A stretch of 15,585 bases of DNA from a bacterium (GCA_027310235.1 DAIDBF010000083.1:1-15585); one strand, 5' to 3'; positions 5,197-12,844 are shown, counted from the first letter of the stretch. The notes: generated by a model from the letters alone, not told the origin. Program-made: numbers and translations.

Positions 5197-8100
5197 TTAC
5201 AGTTTCCTCAAACCTATCCAAATTTTGAGCTCATCAAGCTCGGTATCGAGCTCCGCATCGAACTTCTCCGACCGCTTCCACTCGAAGAATACCGCTCCCG
5301 TTTCCTTTCTGATATACGCTTCGTTATTTTCGACGATATGCTCAAGCTCCTTGTCCCCCTCCGCCATAAGCGCGATGGTATCTTTCGGTTCCAGCTTCGC
5401 ATCCTGCCGCAATCCCTGAATCATTCTTATGAGCTCTCTCAACATTCCCTCTTCTCGGAGTTCATGAGTAATCTCAGTGTCGAGTATAAACTCCTCTTTC
5501 AGGTTTTTATCGAATATAACTTGTTTTACGTTGACTTCATCCTTTAAAATCTCCAGCAGTTCTTTCTCGTCCTTTCCGCCGAAGGCGGATCCTCCTCTGG
5601 AGGAAATTTTTAATTCCCGTAACGGTTGCCTCACCTTGATTCCAAGTTCCGCCCGCTTCGCCAGAACTGCGCTCGCAAGGTTGCGAACTCGTTGCATCGC
5701 CTCAAGGAGTTTTTTATCGATAAGTTTTTTGTCCGCCTTCGTCCAGTCGGCAACGTGAATCGAAATACTCTTTCCTTCAAGCGAACGATAAAGTGCCTCC
5801 GCGAAAAACGGCGTAAAAGGAGCCATGAGTTTTGCAATCTCTTCGAGCACGAACTTCAAGGTCATCGACGCGGCAAGGTGATCCTTTTTATTATCGGGTT
5901 TCTGCAAGCGTCTTCGCGATCTTCGGATATACCACCGGGAGACGTCCCCGACGAACTCCTCGATACTTCTCGCCGCGATTCCCACTTCGTACGCATCGAG
6001 ATTTTTCGTCGCAACGTCGATCGTCTCATGAAGCCGCGCGAGGATCCACCGATCGAGGATGTTCGAAGGTTTTAGGTTATAGGTTTTAGGTTTCTGGTTC
6101 TTCTCCGCGTATGTTTCGTAGAATACGAACGAGTTATAGATGAGCGAGAAGAACTGCCGCGACACTTTTCCGAGATCAATCTCGTCGAATCGCTTCGGCT
6201 CACTCGGAGAGTTGATGGTATAGAAAAACCAGCGAATCGCGTCTGCGCCGTGCTTCAAAAGTATGTCCCACGGATCTACGATATTCCCCTTCGACTTGGA
6301 CATCTTCGATCCTTCCTTATCGAGAATGAGTCCTAAGACAATCACGTTCCGGTAGGGCGATTCGAGCCCTAGAAGCGTCGCGAGCGCGAGAAGCGTATAA
6401 AACCATCCCCTCGTTTGATCCATCGCCTCACAGATATAGTCGGCGGGAAAATCGATCGACTTCAGGTGCTCCTTGAGCTTCTGATCAGAAAGTTTCACCA
6501 CGTGATCCGTGAGCTTCAAACTATTCCCGAAGGGGAAGTGCTCCTGCGCCAAGGGCATCGCGCCCGAATCGAGCCATACGTCGATCACTTCGGGCGTGCG
6601 CCGCATCGCGGTCTTACACTTCGGACAACGGGTTGGAAGCTCGTCGATAAAGGGTTTATGAAGATCAAATGCGCCCGTCTCGTCTCTCGGCACGGACCTC
6701 AAGACGCCGCGCTCCACCTGCCCATTTTTCACGTAATCTTCCCCTCGTTTATCCTTCGCCGCGACGGCCTCGACACTCGTCCATCCCTGCATAATGTGCT
6801 GAAGCATCCAGACGCACGACTCGTGGGTTACGATAAGAATTGTTTTCCCTGTGTACTTCTTCTCAAGATCCTGCACAAAACTGAAGAGCCGGGCACGAAG
6901 ATCGGAGAAGTTCTCCCCGTTTGGTGCCCGCTTCAAAAACTTCTCATTACGCGAGCTGTAGTATCCCTTGTATGCCTCATAGGGTCTTCCGTTGAAGTCA
7001 CCGAAGTTGAACTCACGGATACGCGGATCGAAAAGGATTTTTCCGAGCGACAACTGCTCCTTGATGATTTCCGCGCTTTCTTTCGTGCGGGTAAGGTCGG
7101 AGGTAAAAACAACATCGATCTTGTCCTTTTTCATTTCTTTCGCCGCCGCCTTGATCTGTTTTCTCCCTTTTAGCGTAAGATGAAACGGTTTTTGTTCGGG
7201 CCAGTTGATGACCATGTGCTGGGTGTTGCTTTCTGCCTCCCCGTGGCGCACGAAAATGTATTTGTTGGTGCTCTTCGGCGCAAGGAGTTCGAGATCTCTC
7301 ACGCTTCCCACACAGTATCCTTTTCCGCACTTCTCACACTCCCACACCGGAAGCGGCGTGCCCCAGTACCTTTCGCGCGACACCGCCCAGTCCTTCACCT
7401 CCCTGAGCCACTCGCCGAATCTTCCATCCCGAATCGTCTCCGGGATCCAGTTGATCTTCTTGTTCGAGGCGAGAAGCTTCGATCGGAGCTTACTCATCGC
7501 GATAAACCACGAATCACGGGCGTAATAGAGAAGTGGCGTGCCGCACCTCCAGCAGAATGGATAGTCGTGAGTATAGAGTTCGTTCTTGAAGAGAAGTTTT
7601 TTCTTCTCCAAATATTCCAAGATCTTGTTCGTCGTCTCCGCTTCCGTCTTTTCGTCCTTCGACTTCACCGTCATTCCTTCGAAGCCCTTTACGTCTTTCG
7701 TGAACTTTCCGCGCTCATCCACCGTATGATGCTGAGGAAGTCCGATCTTTTTTCCGAGATTATAGTCGTCCTCACCGTACATCACGGCAGTATGCACGAC
7801 GCCCGTACCATCGGTCGTCGTCACGAAGTCCGCGGGATATACCTTGTACGACGTCTTCGATTTGAGCGCGGGAACGTCGAAGAGCGGCTCGTATTCAAGT
7901 CCGACAAGATCCTTGCCTTTGATGTCATCGTGAACAATCTCTATCTCCTGATCTTTGAAAACAGTTTTTACGAGATCCTTCGCGACAATATAGAGTTCTT
8001 TAACGCCTTTAACGCGGAGCGCGGTGTAGAGAATTTGCTCTCCGACGGCGAGCGCGACGTTCCCCGGCAAGGTCCATGGCGTTGTGGTCCACGATAGGAT

Positions 8101-8781
8101 AAACACGGAATCTTTTGTCGTAAACGATCCGAACTTTTGCCCCGGTTTTACCTTCAATTTTATGTATACCGAGGTGTCTTTCGTCTCTTTGTACCCCTGC
8201 GCTATCTCATGCGACGAGAGCGCCGTACCGCACCGCGTGCACCACGGCACCACCTTGTGTCCTTTGTAGAGCAGTTTCTTTTCCCATACCTGTTTCAAAA
8301 TAAACCAGACCGACTCCATGTAGTCGTTCTCATAAGTGACATAGGGGTGCTTCATATCGAGCCAGAACCCGATGCGGTCTGTGAGTTTTTCCCACTCGCT
8401 CTGATACTCCCATACCGATTTCTTGCACTCTTGGTTGAACTTCGCGATGCCGTACGACTCAATCTCTTTCTTTGATTTGATACCGAGCTTTTTCTCGACT
8501 CCCAACTCTACCGGAAGCCCGTGCGTATCCCATCCCGCGCGGCGCGGCACATAAAACCCCCGCATGGACTTGTAGCGCAGGATAATATCCTTGAAGGAGC
8601 GCGCGAGGACGTGGTGAAGTCCCGGCCGGCCGTTCGCCGTCGGAGGACCCTCATAAAATACGAACTTCTTGTTCTTTTTGCGGAGCGCAAGCGACTTCTC
8701 GAATATCGCGTTGGTGTGCCAAAAATCAAGAACTTTTTCCTCAACCTCGGGAAGTGAAAACTTCGAAAGCCGTCGTAACAT
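5197..8781 (-). CDS. ileS: Isoleucyl-tRNA synthetase with inserted histidine phosphatase domain
   Basis: The product is 1194 residues, about 150 longer than usual, and charges tRNA-Ile. The sequence resembles the archaeal/eukaryotic-like clade of IleRS: the HIGH-equivalent is LHHV (55-58) within NGRPGLHHVLAR, followed by WDTHGLPVE (84-92). The CP1 editing region includes TTTPWTLPGN (232-241) and GTGVVHTA (325-332). CWRCGTPLLYY (410-420), the WAVSRERYWGTPLPVWEC block, DVWLDSG (734-740) and KMSKS (826-830) follow, then an anticodon-binding region. Between the knuckles CEKC (482-485) and CPKC (719-722) sits a phosphatase domain, listed separately. Two other inserts are a heptad-repeat-encoded linker (about 896-905) and ten residues from paired palindromes (1060-1069). 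ATG 8781 was chosen over a TTG at 8826 because the family N-terminus starts there and a promoter fits. argS lies upstream on the same strand, 48 bp away. Confidence 0.95.
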   Translation of the reverse strand: MLRRLSKFSLPEVEEKVLDFWHTNAIFEKSLALRKKNKKFVFYEGPPTANGRPGLHHVLARSFKDIILRYKSMRGFYVPRRAGWDTHGLPVELGVEKKLGIKSKKEIESYGIAKFNQECKKSVWEYQSEWEKLTDRIGFWLDMKHPYVTYENDYMESVWFILKQVWEKKLLYKGHKVVPWCTRCGTALSSHEIAQGYKETKDTSVYIKLKVKPGQKFGSFTTKDSVFILSWTTTPWTLPGNVALAVGEQILYTALRVKGVKELYIVAKDLVKTVFKDQEIEIVHDDIKGKDLVGLEYEPLFDVPALKSKTSYKVYPADFVTTTDGTGVVHTAVMYGEDDYNLGKKIGLPQHHTVDERGKFTKDVKGFEGMTVKSKDEKTEAETTNKILEYLEKKKLLFKNELYTHDYPFCWRCGTPLLYYARDSWFIAMSKLRSKLLASNKKINWIPETIRDGRFGEWLREVKDWAVSRERYWGTPLPVWECEKCGKGYCVGSVRDLELLAPKSTNKYIFVRHGEAESNTQHMVINWPEQKPFHLTLKGRKQIKAAAKEMKKDKIDVVFTSDLTRTKESAEIIKEQLSLGKILFDPRIREFNFGDFNGRPYEAYKGYYSSRNEKFLKRAPNGENFSDLRARLFSFVQDLEKKYTGKTILIVTHESCVWMLQHIMQGWTSVEAVAAKDKRGEDYVKNGQVERGVLRSVPRDETGAFDLHKPFIDELPTRCPKCKTAMRRTPEVIDVWLDSGAMPLAQEHFPFGNSLKLTDHVVKLSDQKLKEHLKSIDFPADYICEAMDQTRGWFYTLLALATLLGLESPYRNVIVLGLILDKEGSKMSKSKGNIVDPWDILLKHGADAIRWFFYTINSPSEPKRFDEIDLGKVSRQFFSLIYNSFVFYETYAEKNQKPKTYNLKPSNILDRWILARLHETIDVATKNLDAYEVGIAARSIEEFVGDVSRWYIRRSRRRLQKPDNKKDHLAASMTLKFVLEEIAKLMAPFTPFFAEALYRSLEGKSISIHVADWTKADKKLIDKKLLEAMQRVRNLASAVLAKRAELGIKVRQPLRELKISSRGGSAFGGKDEKELLEILKDEVNVKQVIFDKNLKEEFILDTEITHELREEGMLRELIRMIQGLRQDAKLEPKDTIALMAEGDKELEHIVENNEAYIRKETGAVFFEWKRSEKFDAELDTELDELKIWIGLRKL
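5575..5604 (-). repeat. Two abutting 15-bp palindromic units inside ileS
   Basis: On the coding strand the units read TCCTCCAGAGGAGGA and TCCGCCTTCGGCGGA. Each has perfect 6-bp arms and a 3-nt loop and follows TCCNCC-NNN-GGNGGA. Together they cover exactly ten codons (SSRGG and SAFGG, residues 1060-1069) in a C-terminal linker, which keeps the frame. Confidence 0.85.
6070..6097 (-). repeat. Four-copy 7-bp tandem repeat inside ileS
   Basis: On the + strand the heptads are TTTTAGG, TTATAGG, TTTTAGG and TTTCTGG. They encode part of the polar linker NQKPKTYNLKPS just before the conserved LDRWILARL. Other IleRS enzymes are short at this place, so the tract looks like an added linker. Confidence 0.7.
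6682..7266 (-). other. Histidine phosphatase (PGAM-like) domain within IleRS, residues ~506-700
   Basis: The catalytic residues of the histidine phosphatase superfamily are all present in order. VRHGEAESN (511-519) carries the phosphorylated His513. SDLTRTKESA (561-570) contains Arg565 of the phosphate pocket. RIREFNFGDFNG (587-598) contains the acidic Glu590. LIVTHESCVWML (649-660) contains the second His653. The fold is therefore expected to be active and not a remnant. The domain starts 20 residues after the zinc knuckle CEKC and ends about 18 residues before CPKC, so it sits in the loop of a metal-binding hairpin. The frame is continuous through both junctions. The substrate is unknown. 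Superfamily members act on phosphosugars, nucleotides, phosphoproteins and other phosphoesters. Confidence 0.9.
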
Positions 8782-8788
8782 GGTAATT

Positions 8789-8817
8789 ATTGTAACGGGG
8801 ACTTGGTTTTTTCGCAA
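8789..8817 (-). promoter_or_regulatory. Probable ileS promoter, leaderless type
   Basis: On the minus strand TTGCGA (8812-8817) and TACAAT (8789-8794) are separated by 17 bp. They match the consensus at four and five of six positions. The -10 box ends 7 nt before the ATG at 8781, which predicts a transcript starting at the start codon. The site lies in the 48-bp gap after the argS stop. Confidence 0.6.
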
Positions 8818-8829
8818 AACAAACAAGAC

Positions 8830-10422
8830 TTACATCTTCTTCGGGGCAGTGATACCGATTATCGAAAAGAGATTTTCAAATACGATGCATGTCGCGATAA
8901 CGAGTGCGGTGCGAGCGTCCTTAATTGTTTTCTCTTCTCCTGCCACTCGCTCCACCTCGTAAAAGTTGTGAAATGCCTTCGCGAGATTCAGCGCGTACCG
9001 CGTGAGACGATGCACGCCGTAGTCGCGGGCCGCGTCCTCGATGATTTCCGGAAACCGCGCGAGTTCGCGAATGAGATTGATATCCTGAGCTGTCGAGAGT
9101 TTCGTTACATTAAAACTTTTCGGTATGGTTTTTATCTTCATCTTCGTAAGAATGTTCTTCGCGCGCACGTAGGCATACTGAACGTAATAGACGGGGTTCT
9201 TCTGCGATCGCTCTTTCGCAAGCGTGAGATCGAAGTCCATATGCGTCTCGGGCGCGATCATAAGAAAGAAGAAACGTGCTACGTCGGCTCCCACCTCATC
9301 CACAAGTTCTTCAAAGGTCACGAACTTGCCCTTTCGCTTCGACATCTTCACCAGCTCTCCCTGCTCCATGAGGCGTATCGCCTGCGTCACGAGCACCGTC
9401 GACTCCTTGAATCCAAGAATCTTCGCAACGGCCTGGATACGCGCCACATAGCCGTAGTGATCGGGTCCCAGGATATTAATCTTCGTATCAAAACCGCGCT
9501 GCTTTGTTTCCAGATAATGCCCCGCATCCGCGAGGAAGTAGGTTGGGTTCCCTTCTTTTGTGACAATCACCCGATCCTTGTCGTCACCAAACGCGGTCGT
9601 CTTAAGCCACATTGCCCCTTCGCCCTCGAACGAGAATCCTTTTTTCTTGAAAAGCGCGAGTACTTTTTTTACAAGACCGGTCGTATGAATCCTTTTCTCG
9701 GAGGTAAAGCGATTAAACTCAATCTTCGCCTTCTTTTCCACGGCAATTTTGATGAGCCCCAGAAAATCCTTCGCCGCGCGCTCTCCCAACGCAAGCGGTT
9801 TCTCCTTCATTGTTTCGATAAGCGCGGAGTGCTTGTCCGCCCACTCCTTCACATAATCTCCCTTGTAGTACTCCTCGGAATCCGGAATGATTCCTCGCGC
9901 GGCGAGTATGGATTTTCCGAGATTCAAGACCTGATTTCCCGTATCATTCACGTAGTACTCGCGCTCCACCTTCGCGCCTGCGCGCTGGAGCACGTTTCCC
10001 AAGACATCACCCAAGAACCCTCCCCTGCCGTTTGCGAGCGTGAGCGGCCCCGTGGGATTCGCGGAGATAAACTCGAGCTGGATTTTTTTCTTGAGGAGCT
10101 TGAGCGTCCCGTATTTTCTCTTCTCGCCTAAGATCTGTTTCAGTTCTTTCCCGAGGGTTTCGTTGCTTAAGAAAAAATTAATGAAGCCGGGACCCGCAAC
10201 TTCAACTTTCTCGAAAAATCCCCTAGGGGCTTTCGCACCAATGTCGCTCGCGATTCTCGCCGCAATCTCCCGGGGATTTTTCTTCTCCGTTTTTGCGAGT
10301 TGAAACGCGACGGTCGTCGCATAGTGCGCCTCCTGATGTTCTTCGGCAACGCGTACGTCAAATGCCGTCCCTTTGGGGACTGCCTTCGCGACAATTACCG
10401 TAATCTTGGATCGAATACCCAT
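8830..10422 (-). CDS. argS: Arginyl-tRNA synthetase with altered HIGH motif
   Basis: The product is 530 residues, near the normal 550-580, and charges tRNA-Arg. The N-terminal tRNA D-loop-recognising domain is seen in EAHYATTVAFQLAKTEKKNPREIA (31-54) and VAGPGFINFFLS (75-86). The catalytic domain has SANPTGPL (120-127), but the following HVGH is replaced by TLAN (128-131) before GRGG. The second signature KMSKR is intact at 359-363. DKDRVIVTKEGNPTYFLAD and NPVYYVQYAYVRAKN are characteristic of ArgRS. The C-terminal all-alpha anticodon domain includes NLAKAFHNFYE. ATG 10422 is the first start and a -10-like box fits 8 nt upstream. The gene heads a minus-strand unit with ileS and is divergent from the methyltransferase. 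The altered HIGH may be a lineage trait, because the surrounding catalytic motifs look conserved. Confidence 0.95.
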   Translation of the reverse strand: MGIRSKITVIVAKAVPKGTAFDVRVAEEHQEAHYATTVAFQLAKTEKKNPREIAARIASDIGAKAPRGFFEKVEVAGPGFINFFLSNETLGKELKQILGEKRKYGTLKLLKKKIQLEFISANPTGPLTLANGRGGFLGDVLGNVLQRAGAKVEREYYVNDTGNQVLNLGKSILAARGIIPDSEEYYKGDYVKEWADKHSALIETMKEKPLALGERAAKDFLGLIKIAVEKKAKIEFNRFTSEKRIHTTGLVKKVLALFKKKGFSFEGEGAMWLKTTAFGDDKDRVIVTKEGNPTYFLADAGHYLETKQRGFDTKINILGPDHYGYVARIQAVAKILGFKESTVLVTQAIRLMEQGELVKMSKRKGKFVTFEELVDEVGADVARFFFLMIAPETHMDFDLTLAKERSQKNPVYYVQYAYVRAKNILTKMKIKTIPKSFNVTKLSTAQDINLIRELARFPEIIEDAARDYGVHRLTRYALNLAKAFHNFYEVERVAGEEKTIKDARTALVIATCIVFENLFSIIGITAPKKM

Positions 10423-10430
10423 CGCTAATT

Positions 10431-10436
10431 AATGTA
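10431..10436 (-). promoter_or_regulatory. Probable -10 box of argS
   Basis: TACATT on the minus strand matches the consensus at four of six positions and ends 8 nt before the argS ATG. It lies in CGTTACATTAATTA, which matches the ileS promoter (8784-8797) at 13 of 14 positions. No good -35 box is visible. Confidence 0.45.
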
Positions 10437-10460
10437 ACGCCGAAACGAAAAAACCTCCAG

Positions 10461-10489
10461 TTGGAAGCCAGGCCGCACGCATATATAAT
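10461..10489 (+). promoter_or_regulatory. Promoter of the methyltransferase gene, leaderless type
   Basis: TTGGAA (10461-10466), a 17-bp spacer, then a perfect TATAAT (10484-10489), only 9 nt before the ATG at 10499. The predicted transcript starts 2-3 nt before the start codon, and no Shine-Dalgarno sequence is present. Confidence 0.7.
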
Positions 10490-10498
10490 TGGAACATC

Positions 10499-11077
10499 AT
10501 GGAGTCTCGTTATAAGGACTTCAAAATTCCGAGGAAGGATAAGTTGGATCCGATTACCGAAGAAGAGGGCAAATTTATCTATGACTTCCTCAAAGAGAGA
10601 GGTATCACCAAAACCCTGGAGATAGGTTTCGGGTGTGGGTGCTCGGCGGCTTACATCATGGCCGCGACACAGCATAAACACTACGCCATTGATCCGTTTC
10701 TCAAGTCCTGCGGCAACCGGGGGCTCAAGAACATACAGAAAACAGGACTCGGGAAGCACCTCACCTTCGAGAACGACTTCTCGCACAACGTGCTCCCGAG
10801 GCTTTTACGAGAAGGGTTGAAGGTGGATTTTGCTTTTATCGATGGAGGACACACGTTCGATACCACTTTTGTCGAGTTCTACTACATCGACATGATGCTG
10901 AATCAAAACGGCTATGTGCTCTTCCACGACCCTTGGTTGGAATCCATACAACGCGTAATCTCATGGATCGAGCACAACAAGAAAAACTATGTAAAAACCG
11001 AGACGCCGTTTAATATCCTCATCGTTCAGAAAACCAGAGAAGACAAGAGGGACTGGCGCCATTTCGAGAGCTTCTAA
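10499..11077 (+). CDS. Class I SAM-dependent methyltransferase
   Basis: The 192-residue protein has a Rossmann-type methyltransferase core. Motif I is LEIGFGCGCSAAYI (40-53), the SAM-binding glycine loop. Motif II is YAIDPF (62-67) with the acidic residue expected to hold the ribose. VDFAFIDGGHTFDTT (109-123) and the strand NGYVLFHDPW (137-146) resemble the O-methyltransferase-like/Methyltransf_24 group, in which DGxH and HD are typical. It has no membrane segment or signal peptide. The substrate is not inferable; this group includes enzymes acting on sugars, cell-surface polymers and small molecules. ATG 10499 is supported by the promoter just upstream. It is transcribed alone, divergent from argS, and its stop lies 3 bp from the stop of the convergent Cys-rich gene, leaving no room for a separate terminator. 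Confidence 0.85.
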   Translation: MESRYKDFKIPRKDKLDPITEEEGKFIYDFLKERGITKTLEIGFGCGCSAAYIMAATQHKHYAIDPFLKSCGNRGLKNIQKTGLGKHLTFENDFSHNVLPRLLREGLKVDFAFIDGGHTFDTTFVEFYYIDMMLNQNGYVLFHDPWLESIQRVISWIEHNKKNYVKTETPFNILIVQKTREDKRDWRHFESF

Positions 11078-11080
11078 GTT

Positions 11081-12808
11081 TTACATCACTTCCGCCTGAT
11101 AACACTGCTCGCAGTAGACAATTTCCGGTCGATCGGGCGCATAGGTAGTTTCAAACTCATTCGGACATTTTCCCGCTCCGTGAAAATGATGAGAGGAATT
11201 CTGCCCCGTGCATTGGCATGCTCGCGTGTGCCACCGCAAAGGATTTCGATTTTTTATCCGCTCGCCATAACGACAAAGGTGGCACAATCGGGGAATCGGC
11301 AGAGAGTATTTTTTGTAAAACTCGTATTCCATCTGGATAAGACGGAAGGCGTTACCGCAGGAGGCACAGCCGATCGCCTCTTTTAAAATTTTTTCGTCAA
11401 CGCCATCGATAGAATCGGGAATCCTGTCGGAAGGAAGCGTAACGTCGAACTTTCTGAGCTCCAGATCGCGCCAGGAGAGCCCCCGTTTCTCGAACTCCTC
11501 CCGCGACACGGGAATGTAATCATATGCGGCGCTCTCGTTATAGGAAAGTGGAGAAAGATCGAACGGGAAGAACTCTCCGTACCGGTACTCGTCGCCATTC
11601 GAAGTAACGTAAGGCATTGCGCCCATGTGTTCTTTGATCTTCGGCACCAGCGTTTCATATTCTTCCTTCGTGTACTGTTTATTCAAAATACAATACTCCT
11701 TATCCTTCAGCGAAACGCATCCGAAGCAGTTTGAAGAGGAGCGGCACGAGATACAGTATTCGATGTCGCGACAGGCATTCCAGCAACTGAAAGAGAACTT
11801 CACGTTGCGGCACTCGTACCCCACGATGACCGATTCATAAACCAACTCCGACTTATCGCTCCAGCTCGTGAAATCATAACAATCCTTCGCACCGACCAGC
11901 TTCTGGGAGTAGCGAACGTTGTCCAAGTCGTCTCCTTGGTAGCAGTATTTCGAGTTCTTCGATCCAGTGAGATACTCCCCCACCACATTCGAGTTGTGAG
12001 TGCCGTGCATGTAACGCACCGGACACGATTGCCAAAACGCGCGTGCTTTCTCGCGCGCACGAAAGAGCGACGCGTACGATCCGAGGTTCATCTCACGGAG
12101 CATCCGCTCATATTCTTCTTTCGGGTAGGGCTTGTTGAAAATGTAATACTCTTTATGCCGAAGATTCGCGCACCCGAAACAATGACTACAATCGAGACAA
12201 TCCCTCGAGAACCACACGTTTCTGCAGTTGTAGCACTCATTCACGAAAAACGACTCGTAGTTCCTGTCGCCGGAAAACACCTCGTAACAGGACTGGAGAT
12301 GCGAGGTCCATATCGAGTCGAAGGAATCTTTGCTATAGCGCATCCCCACGCAGTAGGCGCACCGCTCGGAGTTATCGACATCAAAGACGAGATAACAATC
12401 CTTGTCGAAGCCTGCGTTGTTGCAGTAGTCGCTTCGCACAAGCTGCTTAATCTCCCGCGATGGCAAGGGAACGTCGTACAACAACTTCTTGAACTGAGTG
12501 AAAAAGGGGGTATGAAAGTCGTATCCTCTTCCGTAGTTCATGCCGTCCCACGCATCACTCCACCAGTAATCGTGATCGAAGATTTTGATGGGTGAGGCCT
12601 TCGGATATGTCGAGAACATTTCTTTTCCGGTCGCCGTGTCGTTTTTCCGAAAAAGGTGGCGTTCATTCCAGAACGATAATCTTCTTGCGGCGCGGCACTC
12701 CGGACAGAATGTCGGCGGGGGCACCTGAATTCTCTCGTAGAAATCAAGGTCGTCGGGCTCGATTACGAACGAGTTCTTGCAGTTTTGGCACGTTCTCGTT
12801 TCTTGCAT
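11081..12808 (-). CDS. Cys-rich zinc-ribbon/12-residue-repeat protein, paralog A (575 aa)
   Basis: This is last of three adjacent paralogs in transcription order. The function is unknown. It has 35 cysteines. An N-terminal zinc ribbon has C7xxC10 and C35xxC38 with the spacer pattern F..EPDD..FYE....PPP, which resembles the zf-trcl type ribbon. Residues 122-217 divide without gaps into eight 12-residue units, with Ser/Cys at position 5 and mostly an aromatic at position 6. The block ends CFGCANLRHKEYYIFNKPY. A second block (about 294-368) repeats this with a few single-residue insertions and ends CFGCVSLKDKEYCILNKQY (361-379). A conserved YGEFFPF..SP..YNE region follows. A second ribbon (C481, C484, C509, C512) and a C-terminal cluster (C531, C533, H543, C548, C566, C569) complete it. 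It has no signal peptide or membrane helix, so it is probably cytoplasmic. A possible AAGG ribosome site lies 8 nt before the ATG. Confidence 0.85.
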   Translation of the reverse strand: MQETRTCQNCKNSFVIEPDDLDFYERIQVPPPTFCPECRAARRLSFWNERHLFRKNDTATGKEMFSTYPKASPIKIFDHDYWWSDAWDGMNYGRGYDFHTPFFTQFKKLLYDVPLPSREIKQLVRSDYCNNAGFDKDCYLVFDVDNSERCAYCVGMRYSKDSFDSIWTSHLQSCYEVFSGDRNYESFFVNECYNCRNVWFSRDCLDCSHCFGCANLRHKEYYIFNKPYPKEEYERMLREMNLGSYASLFRAREKARAFWQSCPVRYMHGTHNSNVVGEYLTGSKNSKYCYQGDDLDNVRYSQKLVGAKDCYDFTSWSDKSELVYESVIVGYECRNVKFSFSCWNACRDIEYCISCRSSSNCFGCVSLKDKEYCILNKQYTKEEYETLVPKIKEHMGAMPYVTSNGDEYRYGEFFPFDLSPLSYNESAAYDYIPVSREEFEKRGLSWRDLELRKFDVTLPSDRIPDSIDGVDEKILKEAIGCASCGNAFRLIQMEYEFYKKYSLPIPRLCHLCRYGERIKNRNPLRWHTRACQCTGQNSSHHFHGAGKCPNEFETTYAPDRPEIVYCEQCYQAEVM

Positions 12809-12839
12809 ACTTACTACCTTATACTAGCTACTTTATACT
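12805..12839. repeat. Heptad repeat between paralogs B and A
   Basis: The tract reads as five heptads on the + strand: GCATACT, TACTACC, TTATACT, AGCTACT and TTATACT. It includes the start codon of paralog A (12806-12808, minus). It shares the TTATACT unit with 3767-3801 but points against the gene it precedes. On the minus strand it contains TATAAG and TATAAA, which could act as -10 boxes. Confidence 0.65.
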
Positions 12840-12844
12840 CGTGA

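Noticed and set aside
7180..8097. 305-codon open frame on the + strand opposite ileS
   Set aside because: It is antisense to the conserved IleRS catalytic and editing regions, and its composition is that of a reverse-read shadow.
8782..8826. 15-residue N-terminal extension of IleRS starting at a TTG
   Set aside because: The family N-terminus begins at the ATG at 8781, and the extension covers a good promoter.
8803..10131. 442-codon open frame on the + strand opposite argS
   Set aside because: It lies wholly in the shadow of a well-recognised argS. The product has no recognisable motif and is rich in His, Arg and Leu, as expected when GAA/GAG/TTC/CTC-rich coding DNA is read backwards.
10219..10233. 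CCCCTAGGGG palindrome inside argS as a possible inserted element
   Set aside because: It is only 10 bp, encodes ordinary residues (PRG) in a variable stretch, and shows no sign of insertion.
11936..12595. 219-codon open frame on the + strand opposite paralog A
   Set aside because: It is a reverse shadow of the Cys-rich repeats and shows no domain of its own. The minus-strand frame is conserved between three paralogs.
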